From the NCBI GenBank assembly GCA_002422545.1, contig DIWF01000027.1:247437-311436 (forward strand): DNA of 64,000 bases, read 5' to 3'. Positions 24,353 to 33,032 of this stretch are shown piece after piece. How positions within the stretch are numbered: the stretch's first letter is position 1; each line of letters opens with the position of its first letter. The notes beneath the pieces are model-generated. The model was not told the origin of the DNA and searched no databases. It saw only the letters and a list, made by a program, of their open reading frames with translations. This DNA comes from Firmicutes bacterium UBA6113. GTDB taxonomy: Bacteria; Bacillota; Clostridia; Tissierellales; Sedimentibacteraceae. The position numbers and the translations under genes are program-made.

Positions 24353-25525
24353 ATGATAAAAAGAGCAGTATTGATAGTACTAGACAGCGTCGGTATCGGT
24401 GAACTGCCTGATGCGGCAGACTACGGTGATGTTGGCAGCAACACAATTAAAAATATTTATAAGAATGTTGAGAATTTTTCACTACCTAATTTGGAAGAGA
24501 TGGGGCTTTTAAATATAGACGGAAACGAAGATATAAACAAAAATAATAAGTTCACAGGTACAGTTGCAAAATGCAGCGAAAAATCAAAAGGCAAGGACAC
24601 CACTACAGGACACTGGGAAATCAGCGGCCTTGTTCTTGAACATCCTTTCCCCACATATCCTAAAGGATTTCCGGATGATTTTATAAAAGAATTTGAAGAA
24701 AAAGTTGGAAGAAAAACAATTGGAAATTATCCTGCTTCAGGAACAGAAATAATAAAAGAACTTGGTAAAGAACATGTGGATACTGGCAAACTCATTGTTT
24801 ACACATCTGCAGATTCTGTTTTTCAGATTGCAGCACACGAAGAAGTTGTTCCTCTTGAAGAACTTTACAAAATATGCCGCGCAGCAAGAGCTCTTTTGCA
24901 GGGCGAACATGGAGTAGGCAGAGTAATAGCGAGACCATTTACAGGAACTGAAGGAAATTACACAAGAACCGGCAACAGGAAAGACTTTTCGTTAATTCCT
25001 CCCCATGATACAATGCTTGACTACATTAAAAACAGCGGCAGGGAAGTTTATGCAATCGGTAAAATCGAAGACATATTTGTAAACAAGGGAATAACAAGAT
25101 CAAATCATACCAAGAACAACAAAGAAGGAATAGAAGCTACTATTTCAGCTCTGAAAGAAGATTTTGAAGGATTGATATTCACGAACCTTGTTGATTTTGA
25201 CATGATTTACGGACACAGAAATGACGTAAAAGGATATGCTGACGCTCTTAAATATTTTGATGATAAGCTTCCGGAAATAACAGCAAATCTTAAGGACGAT
25301 GATGTTCTTATTATTACCGCTGACCACGGATGTGATCCTACAACAGAAAGCACTGACCATTCCAGGGAATATATTCCGCTTCTTGTGTTCGGAAAAAACA
25401 TAAAGGACAATAACAATCTTGGAATTGTTGACTCATATGCATCAATAGGAAAGACAATACTTGATATTTTTAAAATAGAAAATCATATAGAAGGAGCAAG
25501 TATGCTGGGAAATATATTGATGTGA
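24353..25525 (+). CDS. deoB: Phosphopentomutase
   Basis: A 390-aa alkaline phosphatase-superfamily mutase interconverting (deoxy)ribose 1- and 5-phosphates. N-terminal RAVLIVLDSVGIGELPDA holds the metal Asp; SKGKDTTTGHWEI holds the Thr that is phosphorylated; the second metal cluster includes DFDMIYGHRND and ITADHGCDPTTESTDHSRE. ATG 24353 follows AAGGAGAAG. The purine nucleoside phosphorylase gene that often follows is not here; dacF comes next after a 230-bp gap. Confidence 0.96.
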   Translation: MIKRAVLIVLDSVGIGELPDAADYGDVGSNTIKNIYKNVENFSLPNLEEMGLLNIDGNEDINKNNKFTGTVAKCSEKSKGKDTTTGHWEISGLVLEHPFPTYPKGFPDDFIKEFEEKVGRKTIGNYPASGTEIIKELGKEHVDTGKLIVYTSADSVFQIAAHEEVVPLEELYKICRAARALLQGEHGVGRVIARPFTGTEGNYTRTGNRKDFSLIPPHDTMLDYIKNSGREVYAIGKIEDIFVNKGITRSNHTKNNKEGIEATISALKEDFEGLIFTNLVDFDMIYGHRNDVKGYADALKYFDDKLPEITANLKDDDVLIITADHGCDPTTESTDHSREYIPLLVFGKNIKDNNNLGIVDSYASIGKTILDIFKIENHIEGASMLGNILM

Positions 25526-25556
25526 TTTTCCAGGAAATAGACTAAATTACAACATT

Positions 25557-25564
25557 TTCGACAA
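25557..25564 (-). promoter_or_regulatory. Spo0A box upstream of dacF
   Basis: TTCGACAA, the exact complement of the 0A-box core TTGTCGAA, in the 232-bp gap before dacF, about 190 bp from its start codon. No clear sigma-H promoter was found beside it. Confidence 0.45.
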
Positions 25565-25757
25565 AATGCAAGAATTGTTTAAAGAATAAACCAATTGAAT
25601 TCAAATTAATATGTAGCAGCAGTTTTTTAGAAGCATAAATGCGATTTATTGTTACTAAAATTCAAAAATTTCATAAAAAATTCATCTACGAATGCAGTAC
25701 AATTGTATATATGAGCTAAATATGGTTATTATAAATCATAAAAAGGAGGTACTTTTT

Positions 25758-26915
25758 ATGAAGAAATTTATAGCCATATTTTTTTTGATGCTGATGGCGG
25801 CAAATACTGCTAGTGTTCCGGTGTACGGTCTTGAATCAGGTAGTCTTCAATCTCGTTCAGCGGTGCTTATAAATGCCGATGACGGCCAGGTATTGTTTGA
25901 AAAAAACATGAGTGACAAAATGGCACCAGCAAGCATAACAAAAATAATGCTTTTGCTTCTGATTTCAGAAAAAATGGATAATGGTGAAATAAAACTGGAA
26001 CAGGAACTTACAATTTCAGAAAATGCAGCAGGCATGGGAGGCAGCCAGATTTATCTTGAAGCCTATGAAACACAGACAGTGGAAAATATGCTTAAGGCTA
26101 TATCCATGCGTTCAGCAAACGACGCTTCAGTGGCCATGGCTGAATTCATGTATGGTTCTGTTGAAGGATGTGTTAAGGCAATGAATGACAGGGCAAAGGA
26201 ACTGGGAATGAACAACACAAATTTTGTTAATGTTACAGGATTACCTGAGCCTGAACATCTGACAACTGCATATGATATTGCATTGATGACAAAAGAGTTA
26301 CTGAAGTATGATTATGTAAACGAATATATGCTTACATGGATGGATTCAGTGTACGTTGGTAAAGAAAAAGATTCAGAACAGGTTCTTGTGAACACAAACA
26401 GGCTCATAAACAACTATGAAGGTTTGCTTGCAGGCAAGACCGGATTCACAAATGAAGCAAAATACTGCCTTTCAGCAGCAGCTAAAAGAAACGACACAAC
26501 GCTCATTGCAGTTGTTCTCGGCAGCGATACCACAAAAATAAGATTTGCTGAAATTCAAAAAATTCTTAACGAAGGATTTGCAAACTACAAGAACATCATA
26601 TTCCATTCAAAGGGTGATATTATTAGAACTTCACCTGTATATTGCGGCGAAAATGAAGATTTTAACGTGGTGAGCAAAGAAAATATCTACTATTTTACAG
26701 AAAGTAATTGCAAGGCTGAAGATTTTAATTTAGAATATGTAATAGAAGAAAATTTGAAAGCTCCTTTAAACAAAGATGTTGCCATAGGAAAAGCAGTCTT
26801 ATACAAAGATGGTAAAATGTTGGGCGAGTATGAACTGTACCCTGAGAAAAACATTGAAAAGGAAAACTTTTTTAAATTTTATCTAAATAATGTATTAGAG
26901 AACATCATAAGATAA
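25758..26915 (+). CDS. dacF: D-alanyl-D-alanine carboxypeptidase DacF
   Basis: A 385-aa penicillin-binding protein 5-type carboxypeptidase trimming peptidoglycan stem peptides. N-terminal signal peptide (MKKFIAIFFLMLMAANTASV), active-site SITK (about 58-61), SAN motif in MRSANDAS and KTG in LLAGKTGFTNEAKYC. A C-terminal beta-rich domain and a hydrophobic/amphipathic tail (about 365-385) suggest membrane anchoring. Good ribosome site AAAGGAGGT. In Bacillus dacF leads into spoIIA-sigF, whereas here it is followed 12 bp later by scpA. Confidence 0.92.
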   Translation: MKKFIAIFFLMLMAANTASVPVYGLESGSLQSRSAVLINADDGQVLFEKNMSDKMAPASITKIMLLLLISEKMDNGEIKLEQELTISENAAGMGGSQIYLEAYETQTVENMLKAISMRSANDASVAMAEFMYGSVEGCVKAMNDRAKELGMNNTNFVNVTGLPEPEHLTTAYDIALMTKELLKYDYVNEYMLTWMDSVYVGKEKDSEQVLVNTNRLINNYEGLLAGKTGFTNEAKYCLSAAAKRNDTTLIAVVLGSDTTKIRFAEIQKILNEGFANYKNIIFHSKGDIIRTSPVYCGENEDFNVVSKENIYYFTESNCKAEDFNLEYVIEENLKAPLNKDVAIGKAVLYKDGKMLGEYELYPEKNIEKENFFKFYLNNVLENIIR

Positions 26916-26927
26916 CAGAGGTTAAAA

Positions 26928-27647
26928 ATGGAATATTCCGTAAATATCAACGTGTTTCAAGGCCCTTTCGATTTATTGTACCACCTTATTGAGAAAAAGG
27001 AAATCGACATATACGATATCCCCATAGCTGAAATAACAGATCAATACATCGAATATCTTGAACAAATGATGCAGTTTAACATGAATGTGGCCAGCGAATT
27101 TATTTTAATGGCATCAACTCTCATTGAAATAAAATCACAGATGTTGCTGCCTCAGAAGGAAAAGAGCGAGGACCCCAGGCAGGAACTTGTCAACAAGCTT
27201 TTGGAATACAAGTTGTTTAAGGATGTTTCAGAAACTCTTAAAAAATATGAAGATGAAAGCAGTTACTATTTTTCAAAACCAAAGGAAGAACTGGCCCTCA
27301 CTTCAGATGTGAAGGTAGAACAGCTTTCATTGAATGAAATAAACATTTATGAGCTGTACAATGTATTTTTGTCGCTTATAAAGAATCAGAACATTAAAAT
27401 AGTTCCTGAGGACACTTTCAAGGTCTACAGGGAAAATTACAGCGTGAAGGACTTAGCTGATGAACTGCTGAAAAAGTTAAAAATATCAGGCCGTGTGTCA
27501 CTGTTTTCGACATTCAGGGAAAAGCAGCAGATTACAAAGGAATATGTTATTACAACTTTCCTGGCTGTGCTGGAACTTTCAAACAAACAAGGAATGAAAA
27601 TTTATCAAAACGATACATACAGCGATATCATCATAATCGCTGCATAG
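26928..27647 (+). CDS. scpA: Segregation and condensation protein A
   Basis: A 239-aa kleisin of the SMC-ScpAB condensin, bridging SMC heads. The N-terminal SMC-binding block FQGPFDLLYHLIEKKEIDIY is diagnostic, followed by PIAEITDQYIEYL and an acidic linker. The C-terminal winged helix includes FLAVLELSNKQGMKIYQ. Follows dacF by 12 bp. Confidence 0.96.
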   Translation: MEYSVNINVFQGPFDLLYHLIEKKEIDIYDIPIAEITDQYIEYLEQMMQFNMNVASEFILMASTLIEIKSQMLLPQKEKSEDPRQELVNKLLEYKLFKDVSETLKKYEDESSYYFSKPKEELALTSDVKVEQLSLNEINIYELYNVFLSLIKNQNIKIVPEDTFKVYRENYSVKDLADELLKKLKISGRVSLFSTFREKQQITKEYVITTFLAVLELSNKQGMKIYQNDTYSDIIIIAA

Positions 27648-27655
27648 GAGAAACA

Positions 27656-28186
27656 ATGAATATTAAAAGTGTGTTAGAAAGCCTTCTTTTTGCATGGGGC
27701 GAACCGTTGAACATCAATGAAATTTCAAGAATACTTGATATGTCCACCGGCAGCATCAACCACATATTGGAAGAAATGATCATCACGTTCAATGAGGATA
27801 AAGACAGGGGCCTGGTAATACAAAAATTCGGCAATTCATATCAGATAACAACAAAAAAAGAAAATTATGAATTTATTCAAAGCCTGCTTCAGACAACAGT
27901 AAACAAGAGCCTTTCAACTGCAGCAATGGAAACATTGTCCATAATTGCCTACAAGCAGCCTGTTACAAAAGTTGAAATCGAGCTTATTCGAGGAGTCAAA
28001 TGCTCAAACGTAATCAAAGGCCTTCTTGATAAAAGCCTTATAAAGGAAGTTGGCAGGCTTGACAAACCTGGAAGACCTGCCATTTATTCCACTACCGATG
28101 AGTTTTTAAGGCATTTTGGATTAAATTCAATCAACGAACTTCCTGCACTGAAAATAGAAACAGAAGAGGAGAAAAAAGCAACGTAG
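27656..28186 (+). CDS. scpB: Segregation and condensation protein B
   Basis: A 176-aa protein with two winged-helix domains that binds ScpA as a dimer. Motifs VLESLLFAWGEPLNINEIS, STAAMETLSIIAYKQPVTKV and EVGRLDKPGRPAIYSTTDEF are typical. Starts 8 bp after scpA. A terminator-like hairpin overlaps its last codons. Confidence 0.96.
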   Translation: MNIKSVLESLLFAWGEPLNINEISRILDMSTGSINHILEEMIITFNEDKDRGLVIQKFGNSYQITTKKENYEFIQSLLQTTVNKSLSTAAMETLSIIAYKQPVTKVEIELIRGVKCSNVIKGLLDKSLIKEVGRLDKPGRPAIYSTTDEFLRHFGLNSINELPALKIETEEEKKAT

Positions 28187-28206
28187 GACGTTGCTTTTAT
28201 TTTTAA
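28174..28206 (+). terminator. Terminator overlapping the scpB stop
   Basis: AAAAGCAACG (28174-28183), loop TAGGA, CGTTGCTTTT (28189-28198), followed by ATTTTT. The next ORF starts only two bases after it. Confidence 0.75.
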
Positions 28207-28207
28207 T

Positions 28208-28603
28208 ATGGGAATATGGATAATTTTGTTAACAGTCGGGGGACTTCTATTTGTGTATTTCAACGTTAAAATATGGTGCAAACTAAACGTTGCATCGTCT
28301 TTTGTATGCATGAACATATACATGATACTTTTCAGAAAAAAACATTACATTTACAAAAAAGTATTTTATTCGGTATTTGCTGAAAAAATACTAGCCAGGT
28401 ACAAAAGAACAAAATCAGCTGAGAAGGTAAAGGCTCATTTTGATTACATTTATTATGTAAGAAAGTATGCAAGAAAAATTATGAAAGCATTTATAATAAA
28501 GAACATAACGTTCTATCCCGAACTTCGTGATGATTCTTCAACCTTTGCACTGGAATTTGTTGTAGTGAACAATATTTTAAAAAAATCTCTGCTTAACGAA
28601 TAA
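28208..28603 (+). CDS. Short DUF2953/YtfI-like membrane-anchored protein
   Basis: A 131-aa protein with an N-terminal membrane helix (about 3-20), a basic central part rich in Lys/Tyr and a C-terminal soluble part (FYPELRDDSSTFALEFVVVN). In Bacillus, ytfI (DUF2953) precedes ytfJ/gerW as this gene does here; this ORF is much shorter than the roughly 210 aa of YtfI. No ribosome site is visible before ATG 28208, which lies directly behind a terminator hairpin. Function unknown. Confidence 0.55.
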   Translation: MGIWIILLTVGGLLFVYFNVKIWCKLNVASSFVCMNIYMILFRKKHYIYKKVFYSVFAEKILARYKRTKSAEKVKAHFDYIYYVRKYARKIMKAFIIKNITFYPELRDDSSTFALEFVVVNNILKKSLLNE

Positions 28604-28663
28604 TGTTTATTTCTCCTTTTTTAGGGCATACTGTATTAAAATGAAAACAGAAAGGGGATAAAA

Positions 28664-29044
28664 ATGAGCAACGACATCGAAAGCATCATCAAAACAACTT
28701 TAGACAACATCAACAATCTTACTGAGAACGAAAAACTTATAAGCAGCAAAATAAATTATGACAACACAAATTATCTTGCTATTTCAAAACTAAACATGAA
28801 TTTCGTAATTGGCGGAAGCGACATTGACAAAAAATTCCGATCAGTGGATTTAAAACCTTTTGCCGGAGCAGCATATGTAAATTTGCAGTTAAACCCGCAA
28901 GTTCTCATATATGAATCGCCAAACAAAGATGTAAGGACCATCAACATCAATAATGAAACAACATCTACAGATTTGACATCGTCCATTATGAACATCATGA
29001 CATTCATTAAAGATGTAAGGGAGAAAAAGGAAAGTGAAATATAG
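28664..29044 (+). CDS. gerW: GerW family sporulation protein (YtfJ-like)
   Basis: A 126-aa protein of the YtfJ/GerW family, which in Bacillus is needed for normal spore germination. The pattern IESIIKTTLDNI at the N-terminus, LAISKLNMNFVIGGSDID in the middle and PFAGAAYVNLQLNPQVLI towards the end follows the family. The usual Gly-rich GGGSGGG tract is reduced to FAGAAYVN, so it is a divergent member. Ribosome site AAAGGGGATA. Overlaps the next gene by 11 bp. Confidence 0.75.
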   Translation: MSNDIESIIKTTLDNINNLTENEKLISSKINYDNTNYLAISKLNMNFVIGGSDIDKKFRSVDLKPFAGAAYVNLQLNPQVLIYESPNKDVRTININNETTSTDLTSSIMNIMTFIKDVREKKESEI

Positions 29045-30065
29045 GTATAAAATCTTTGTCTTAATTGCTGCTGTATCATTGATTGCTTGTAAGTCAGTCC
29101 AAGCAATTCCTTCTTCAGCAGCCAGGTCTTACATAGTCATTGATGCTGATTCTGGAAGAATTATCAGCTCAAGAAATGCAGATGAAAAACTTCCCATTGC
29201 CAGCACCACAAAAATAATGACAACTATTTTATCAATAGAAAATGCAGGCAGACTTGACAGGGAAATAGAAGTTCCGGCCGCCTGCACGGGAATTGAAGGC
29301 TCAAGCCTTTATTTGCGCCCAAGGCAGATGGTTTCTGTTATGGATTTGTTGTACGGAACAATGCTTCGTTCAGGCAATGACGCAGCTGAAACACTGGCTG
29401 CATTTGCAGGAAGAAACAGCACTGAAGGATTTGTAACCATGATGAATGACAAGGCCGCTGAAATCGGAGCATACAATACCAACTTCGTTAATCCAAGCGG
29501 CCTCCATGACGAAAACCATTATTCAACAGCTTATGATTTGGCTATTATAAGCCGGTATGCAATGCAAAACAATTTGTTCAAACAAATAGCATCTTCGGTG
29601 AAGTATACGGCAAAAAGCCTGAATACAACGCTGTACAATAAAAATAAAGTTGTTTATCAGTACCAGTACGGAAGCGGCATTAAAATCGGATACACACAAG
29701 CTGCCGGCAGATGCCTTGTAGCTTCGGCAGAAAAAGAAGGTACTGAAATAATTGTTGTTGTACTTGATGACCAGTACTGGTTCAACGACAGCTATGCCAT
29801 GTTTGACTGGGCATTTGAAAATTACAAGAGCTATAAGATTGTGGAAAAGGGACAGTATGCAGGAAATGCTCCTGATGGTGAACCGGTATTCATAAATGAC
29901 ACTTTCAGCTATCTCCTCACGGAAGAAGAAAAAGGAAAAATACGTTTTGAAACAAAAATTACTGTTCCGTATTTGGTGAGTGGAATGGATTTACCGTCTT
30001 GCGGAACTTACAACATTTACCTTGGAGATGAAGTAGTTCACACCGGAAGCCTTGTATACAATTAA
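29034..30065 (+). CDS. D-alanyl-D-alanine carboxypeptidase (DacB-like), KTG altered to KIG
   Basis: A 343-aa serine carboxypeptidase with a signal peptide (1-24), active-site STTK in IASTTKIM (about 57-60) and SGN in MLRSGNDAAE. The third motif reads KIG in GSGIKIGYTQAAGRC instead of KTG, so the Thr that contacts substrate is Ile. The family includes sporulation-specific DacB, and pairing with gerW supports a spore-cortex role. The start codon lies inside gerW (GGAAAGTG upstream). Confidence 0.87.
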   Translation: MKYRYKIFVLIAAVSLIACKSVQAIPSSAARSYIVIDADSGRIISSRNADEKLPIASTTKIMTTILSIENAGRLDREIEVPAACTGIEGSSLYLRPRQMVSVMDLLYGTMLRSGNDAAETLAAFAGRNSTEGFVTMMNDKAAEIGAYNTNFVNPSGLHDENHYSTAYDLAIISRYAMQNNLFKQIASSVKYTAKSLNTTLYNKNKVVYQYQYGSGIKIGYTQAAGRCLVASAEKEGTEIIVVVLDDQYWFNDSYAMFDWAFENYKSYKIVEKGQYAGNAPDGEPVFINDTFSYLLTEEEKGKIRFETKITVPYLVSGMDLPSCGTYNIYLGDEVVHTGSLVYN

Positions 30066-30137
30066 GAATTAAAAATTTAGGTTATGCCTAAATTTTTTTC
30101 ATTTAATTCTTCATTCTTCACGCTTAATTCTTAATTG
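30059..30137. repeat. 79-bp element bounded by 13-bp inverted repeats
   Basis: CAATTAAGAATTA (30059-30071) is the exact complement of 30125-30137. The left arm contains the stop of the carboxypeptidase gene, and a terminator lies inside. Similar TTAATTC units occur at 1-25 and 58941-58970. Confidence 0.55.
30071..30099 (+). terminator. Terminator after the DacB-like gene
   Basis: AAAAATTTAGG (30071-30081), loop TTATG, CCTAAATTTTT (30087-30097) followed by TT. Confidence 0.8.
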
Positions 30138-30147
30138 ACTTAAAACG

Positions 30148-30175
30148 TTGCAAAATCATTAGAATGTGCTATAAT
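30148..30175 (+). promoter_or_regulatory. Sigma-A promoter of rluB
   Basis: TTGCAA (30148-30153), 16 bp, TATAAT (30170-30175) with an extended TG at -15/-14. Confidence 0.7.
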
Positions 30176-30204
30176 ATTAATATAATAAATAAAGGCAGGA
30201 ATTC

Positions 30205-30924
30205 ATGGAAGAAGAAAGGTTACAAAAATATATAGCCCGATGCGGTGTTTCATCAAGAAGAAAGGCTGAAGAGATTATTTTAAACGGCTGTGTAAAGGTA
30301 AACGGAGTTGTTGTAACTGAGCTTGGAACAAAAATCAATCCTGAAAAAGATGTTGTACTTGTAGACAACAAAAAAATTTCAGAAACAGGTAAGTTTATTT
30401 ACATAAAGCTTTATAAGCCGGAAGGTTATGTTACAACTGTAAAAGACCAGTTTGGAAGGAAGACCGTAATTGACCTAATAAACATCAATGAAAGGATCTA
30501 TCCCATCGGCAGACTTGACTACAACACATCAGGACTTCTATTGCTGACAAATGACGGAGACCTTGCAAACAAACTTATGCATCCTAAATATCACATATAC
30601 AAGACTTACATAGCAGAAGTGGAAGGAAGAATAAGTGACGAAGAAATCATGAGATTAAAAGACGGAGTTAAAATTGAAGATTATAAAACAGCTCCCGCCA
30701 GAGTAAACTTGATCAGTGTTCTAGGGAACAGTTCAATTGTCCAGGTAAGCATTTACGAAGGAAAAAACAGGCAGGTAAGAAAAATGCTTGATGCAGTTGG
30801 GCACACTGTTCGAACTTTGAAGAGAATATCATTCGGCAAAATCAATCTTGATGATTTAAATCCTGGATCATGGGTACATTTAAATGAAGAAGAAATTAAA
30901 TTCTTAAAAGGAAGACAGGAGTGA
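30205..30924 (+). CDS. rluB: Ribosomal large-subunit pseudouridine synthase RluB family
   Basis: A 239-aa RsuA/RluB-type pseudouridine synthase. N-terminal S4 domain (RLQKYIARCGVSSRRKAEEI), then the catalytic block IGRLDYNTSGLLLLTNDG with the active-site Asp at about 100. Further conserved: KTYIAEVEG and YEGKNRQVRKMLDAVGHTV. RsuA versus RluB is hard to separate by eye; genomic context and sequence favour RluB. Followed 4 bp later by mnmM. Confidence 0.92.
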   Translation: MEEERLQKYIARCGVSSRRKAEEIILNGCVKVNGVVVTELGTKINPEKDVVLVDNKKISETGKFIYIKLYKPEGYVTTVKDQFGRKTVIDLININERIYPIGRLDYNTSGLLLLTNDGDLANKLMHPKYHIYKTYIAEVEGRISDEEIMRLKDGVKIEDYKTAPARVNLISVLGNSSIVQVSIYEGKNRQVRKMLDAVGHTVRTLKRISFGKINLDDLNPGSWVHLNEEEIKFLKGRQE

Positions 30925-30928
30925 TAAC

Positions 30929-31504
30929 ATGGATAATTCAAAATATGGAAAACTTGTTGACTTTGTTCACATGCTTATTAAAACAAGCTACTCCGGCAAT
31001 GAAAACTTAATGTTTATAGATGCAACCTGCGGCAACGGATTTGACACATTGTTTTTAAGCAATGTTGCAGGAGCAACAGGAAAAGTAATGTCATTTGATA
31101 TTCAGGAACAAGCAGTTGAAAGGACAAATTCGCTGCTTGAGCAAAATAAGCTGTTTGATAATTTTAAGGTTATCAAAGATTCTCATGAATTCATAGGAAA
31201 ATATTTAAATGAGAAAATTGATGCAGCCGTATTCAACCTTGGATATCTTCCTTTTTCAGACAAAACAATAACCACAAATCCTGATACAACACTTAAGGCA
31301 ATAGAAAATCTTTTGCCTGTTCTCAAGGATGATGGAAGAATATACATAACAACATATGTGTCTCACGATGTAGGTCATGAAATACATGAAATAATCCAGT
31401 ACCTGAACTCACTGAACAAATCCAGCTACAATATTATTCATGTTAAAATAACCAACAAGGAAAATAATCCACCTGAATTATTCGTAATAGAAAAAAATGC
31501 ATGA
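30929..31504 (+). CDS. mnmM: tRNA-modifying methyltransferase MnmM (YtqB)
   Basis: A 191-aa SAM methyltransferase of the YtqB/MnmM family, which in Gram-positives adds the last methyl group to 5-aminomethyl-(2-thio)uridine of tRNA. Motif I FIDATCGNGFDTLFLS, acidic motif FDIQEQAVERT, and the family block VFNLGYLPFSDK are visible, then YVSHDVGHEIHEI. The terminator overlaps its stop codon. Confidence 0.88.
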   Translation: MDNSKYGKLVDFVHMLIKTSYSGNENLMFIDATCGNGFDTLFLSNVAGATGKVMSFDIQEQAVERTNSLLEQNKLFDNFKVIKDSHEFIGKYLNEKIDAAVFNLGYLPFSDKTITTNPDTTLKAIENLLPVLKDDGRIYITTYVSHDVGHEIHEIIQYLNSLNKSSYNIIHVKITNKENNPPELFVIEKNA

Positions 31505-31533
31505 TAGGTATAAACGCCTTCATGCATTTTTTT
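31491..31533 (+). terminator. Terminator overlapping the mnmM stop
   Basis: AAAAAAATGCATGA (31491-31504, including the stop) pairs exactly with 31520-31533, which ends in seven T. Confidence 0.8.
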
Positions 31534-31634
31534 ATAAAGGCATATATTTATAAAGAGTTCGAAATCGATTTCATGGTACAATTTTGCAGCACATGAATTG
31601 AATCCTGCATTTTTGATTTTCTTTGAAATCTTTC

Positions 31635-31662
31635 TTGCAAATAAATAAAAATGTGCTATGAT
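31635..31662 (+). promoter_or_regulatory. Sigma-A promoter of the kor operon
   Basis: TTGCAA (31635-31640), 16 bp, TATGAT (31657-31662), with an upstream TG. Confidence 0.6.
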
Positions 31663-31693
31663 TTATGTATGACGGTAATAAAGGGAGGGTAAT

Positions 31694-31900
31694 ATGGCAA
31701 CAGACAAACGTCTTCTGCAGAACAAAGACTGGTGCAAAGGCTGCGGCGTATGTGTAGGTTTTTGTCCTAAACAGGTTTTAAAAATCGTAAATGAAAAATG
31801 CGTTATAGCAAATCCGGAAGCATGTATATTTTGCGGACAATGCGAATTAAGATGTCCGGACAATGCTATTTACATAGGAGGAAATGAAGATGAACAGTGA
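31694..31900 (+). CDS. korD: 2-oxoacid:ferredoxin oxidoreductase delta subunit (2x 4Fe-4S ferredoxin)
   Basis: A 68-aa ferredoxin-like subunit. Two complete cluster motifs are present: CKGCGVCVGFCP and CIFCGQCELRCP. It passes electrons from the TPP-containing subunit to ferredoxin. First gene of korDABC, with ribosome site AAGGGAGGG. It overlaps korA by 11 bp. Confidence 0.93.
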   Translation: MATDKRLLQNKDWCKGCGVCVGFCPKQVLKIVNEKCVIANPEACIFCGQCELRCPDNAIYIGGNEDEQ

Positions 31901-33032
31901 AAAGAAATATAAATTGCTGCAGGGCAACGAAGCATGCGTTGAAGGGGCTTTAGCTGCCGGCATGAGATTTTTTGCAGGTTATCCCATCACTCCATCTACA
32001 GAAATTGCAGAAATATCAGCTCAGAAACTGCCACAACTTGGGGGTAAATTCATTCAGATGGAAGATGAGCTGGCAAGCATGGCAGCAATAATTGGCGGTT
32101 CATTGGCAGGCCTTAAATCCATGACTGCAACAAGCGGTCCGGGATTTTCTCTTATGCAGGAAAACTTCGGTTATGCTGCTATTACTGAGATTCCATGCGT
32201 AATAGTCAATGTTCAAAGAGGTGGCCCAAGCACTGGACTTCCTACTTCACCTGCACAAGGTGAGATTATGCAAGCTAAGTGGGGAACACACGGAGATCAT
32301 CCTGTTGTGGCACTTACTCCTAATTCAGTTCAAGAAACATACGAATATGCTATTGAAGCATTTAACATCGCTGAAAAATACAGAACTCCTGTAATTTTAC
32401 TCATGGATGAAACAGTTGGACACATGAGAGAAAAACTTCAGTTTAAAGATCCTTCTGAAATAAAAGTGGTTAACAGAAAAAAACCAACATGCAAGCCTGA
32501 AGAGTATATTGCTTACAAACCAGATGAAGACATGATACCTCCTATGGCATCATTTGGCGAAGGATACAGATACCATGTTACCGGACTTACACACGATGAA
32601 ACAGGATTTCCAACCAACAACAATGAAATATCCGGCAAATTGGTCCAGAGGATTGTTGACAAGGTAGAAAAAAATATAGATGATATCACATTTTACGAAG
32701 AATATAAAATGGAAGACGCTGAAATTGTCATAGTTGCCTTTGGAGGAGTTTCCAGAGCTGCCAAAAGTGCTGTTGACAATATGCGCAATAATAACATCAA
32801 AGTTGGTATGTTCAGACCGATTACCATCTGGCCGTTTCTTGAAAAACAAATAAGCGCGGTTTCAGAAAAGGCAAAAGAAATTTATGTGGCTGAAATGAAC
32901 CTTGGCCAATACTTCATTGAAGTTGACAGAGTAGCCGGCAAAAAATGTCCGGTTAAAAAAATAAACAAGATTACAGGGGAACTTATAACACCTAAGGAAA
33001 TTTCAGATGCTGTTATGGGAGGTAGAGAATAA
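31890..33032 (+). CDS. korA: 2-oxoacid:ferredoxin oxidoreductase alpha subunit
   Basis: A 380-aa subunit of a CoA-acylating 2-oxoacid oxidoreductase (2-oxoglutarate or branched-chain type). Motifs: GNEACVEGALAAGMRFFAGY followed by PITPSTEIAE, the EDELASMAAIIGGSLAG pyrimidine-binding stretch, TATSGPGFSLMQE and RGGPSTGLPTSPAQGE. ATG 31890 is about eight bases after AGGAGG, whereas ATG 31884 is too close to it. The substrate cannot be fixed from sequence by eye. Confidence 0.92.
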   Translation: MNSEKKYKLLQGNEACVEGALAAGMRFFAGYPITPSTEIAEISAQKLPQLGGKFIQMEDELASMAAIIGGSLAGLKSMTATSGPGFSLMQENFGYAAITEIPCVIVNVQRGGPSTGLPTSPAQGEIMQAKWGTHGDHPVVALTPNSVQETYEYAIEAFNIAEKYRTPVILLMDETVGHMREKLQFKDPSEIKVVNRKKPTCKPEEYIAYKPDEDMIPPMASFGEGYRYHVTGLTHDETGFPTNNNEISGKLVQRIVDKVEKNIDDITFYEEYKMEDAEIVIVAFGGVSRAAKSAVDNMRNNNIKVGMFRPITIWPFLEKQISAVSEKAKEIYVAEMNLGQYFIEVDRVAGKKCPVKKINKITGELITPKEISDAVMGGRE

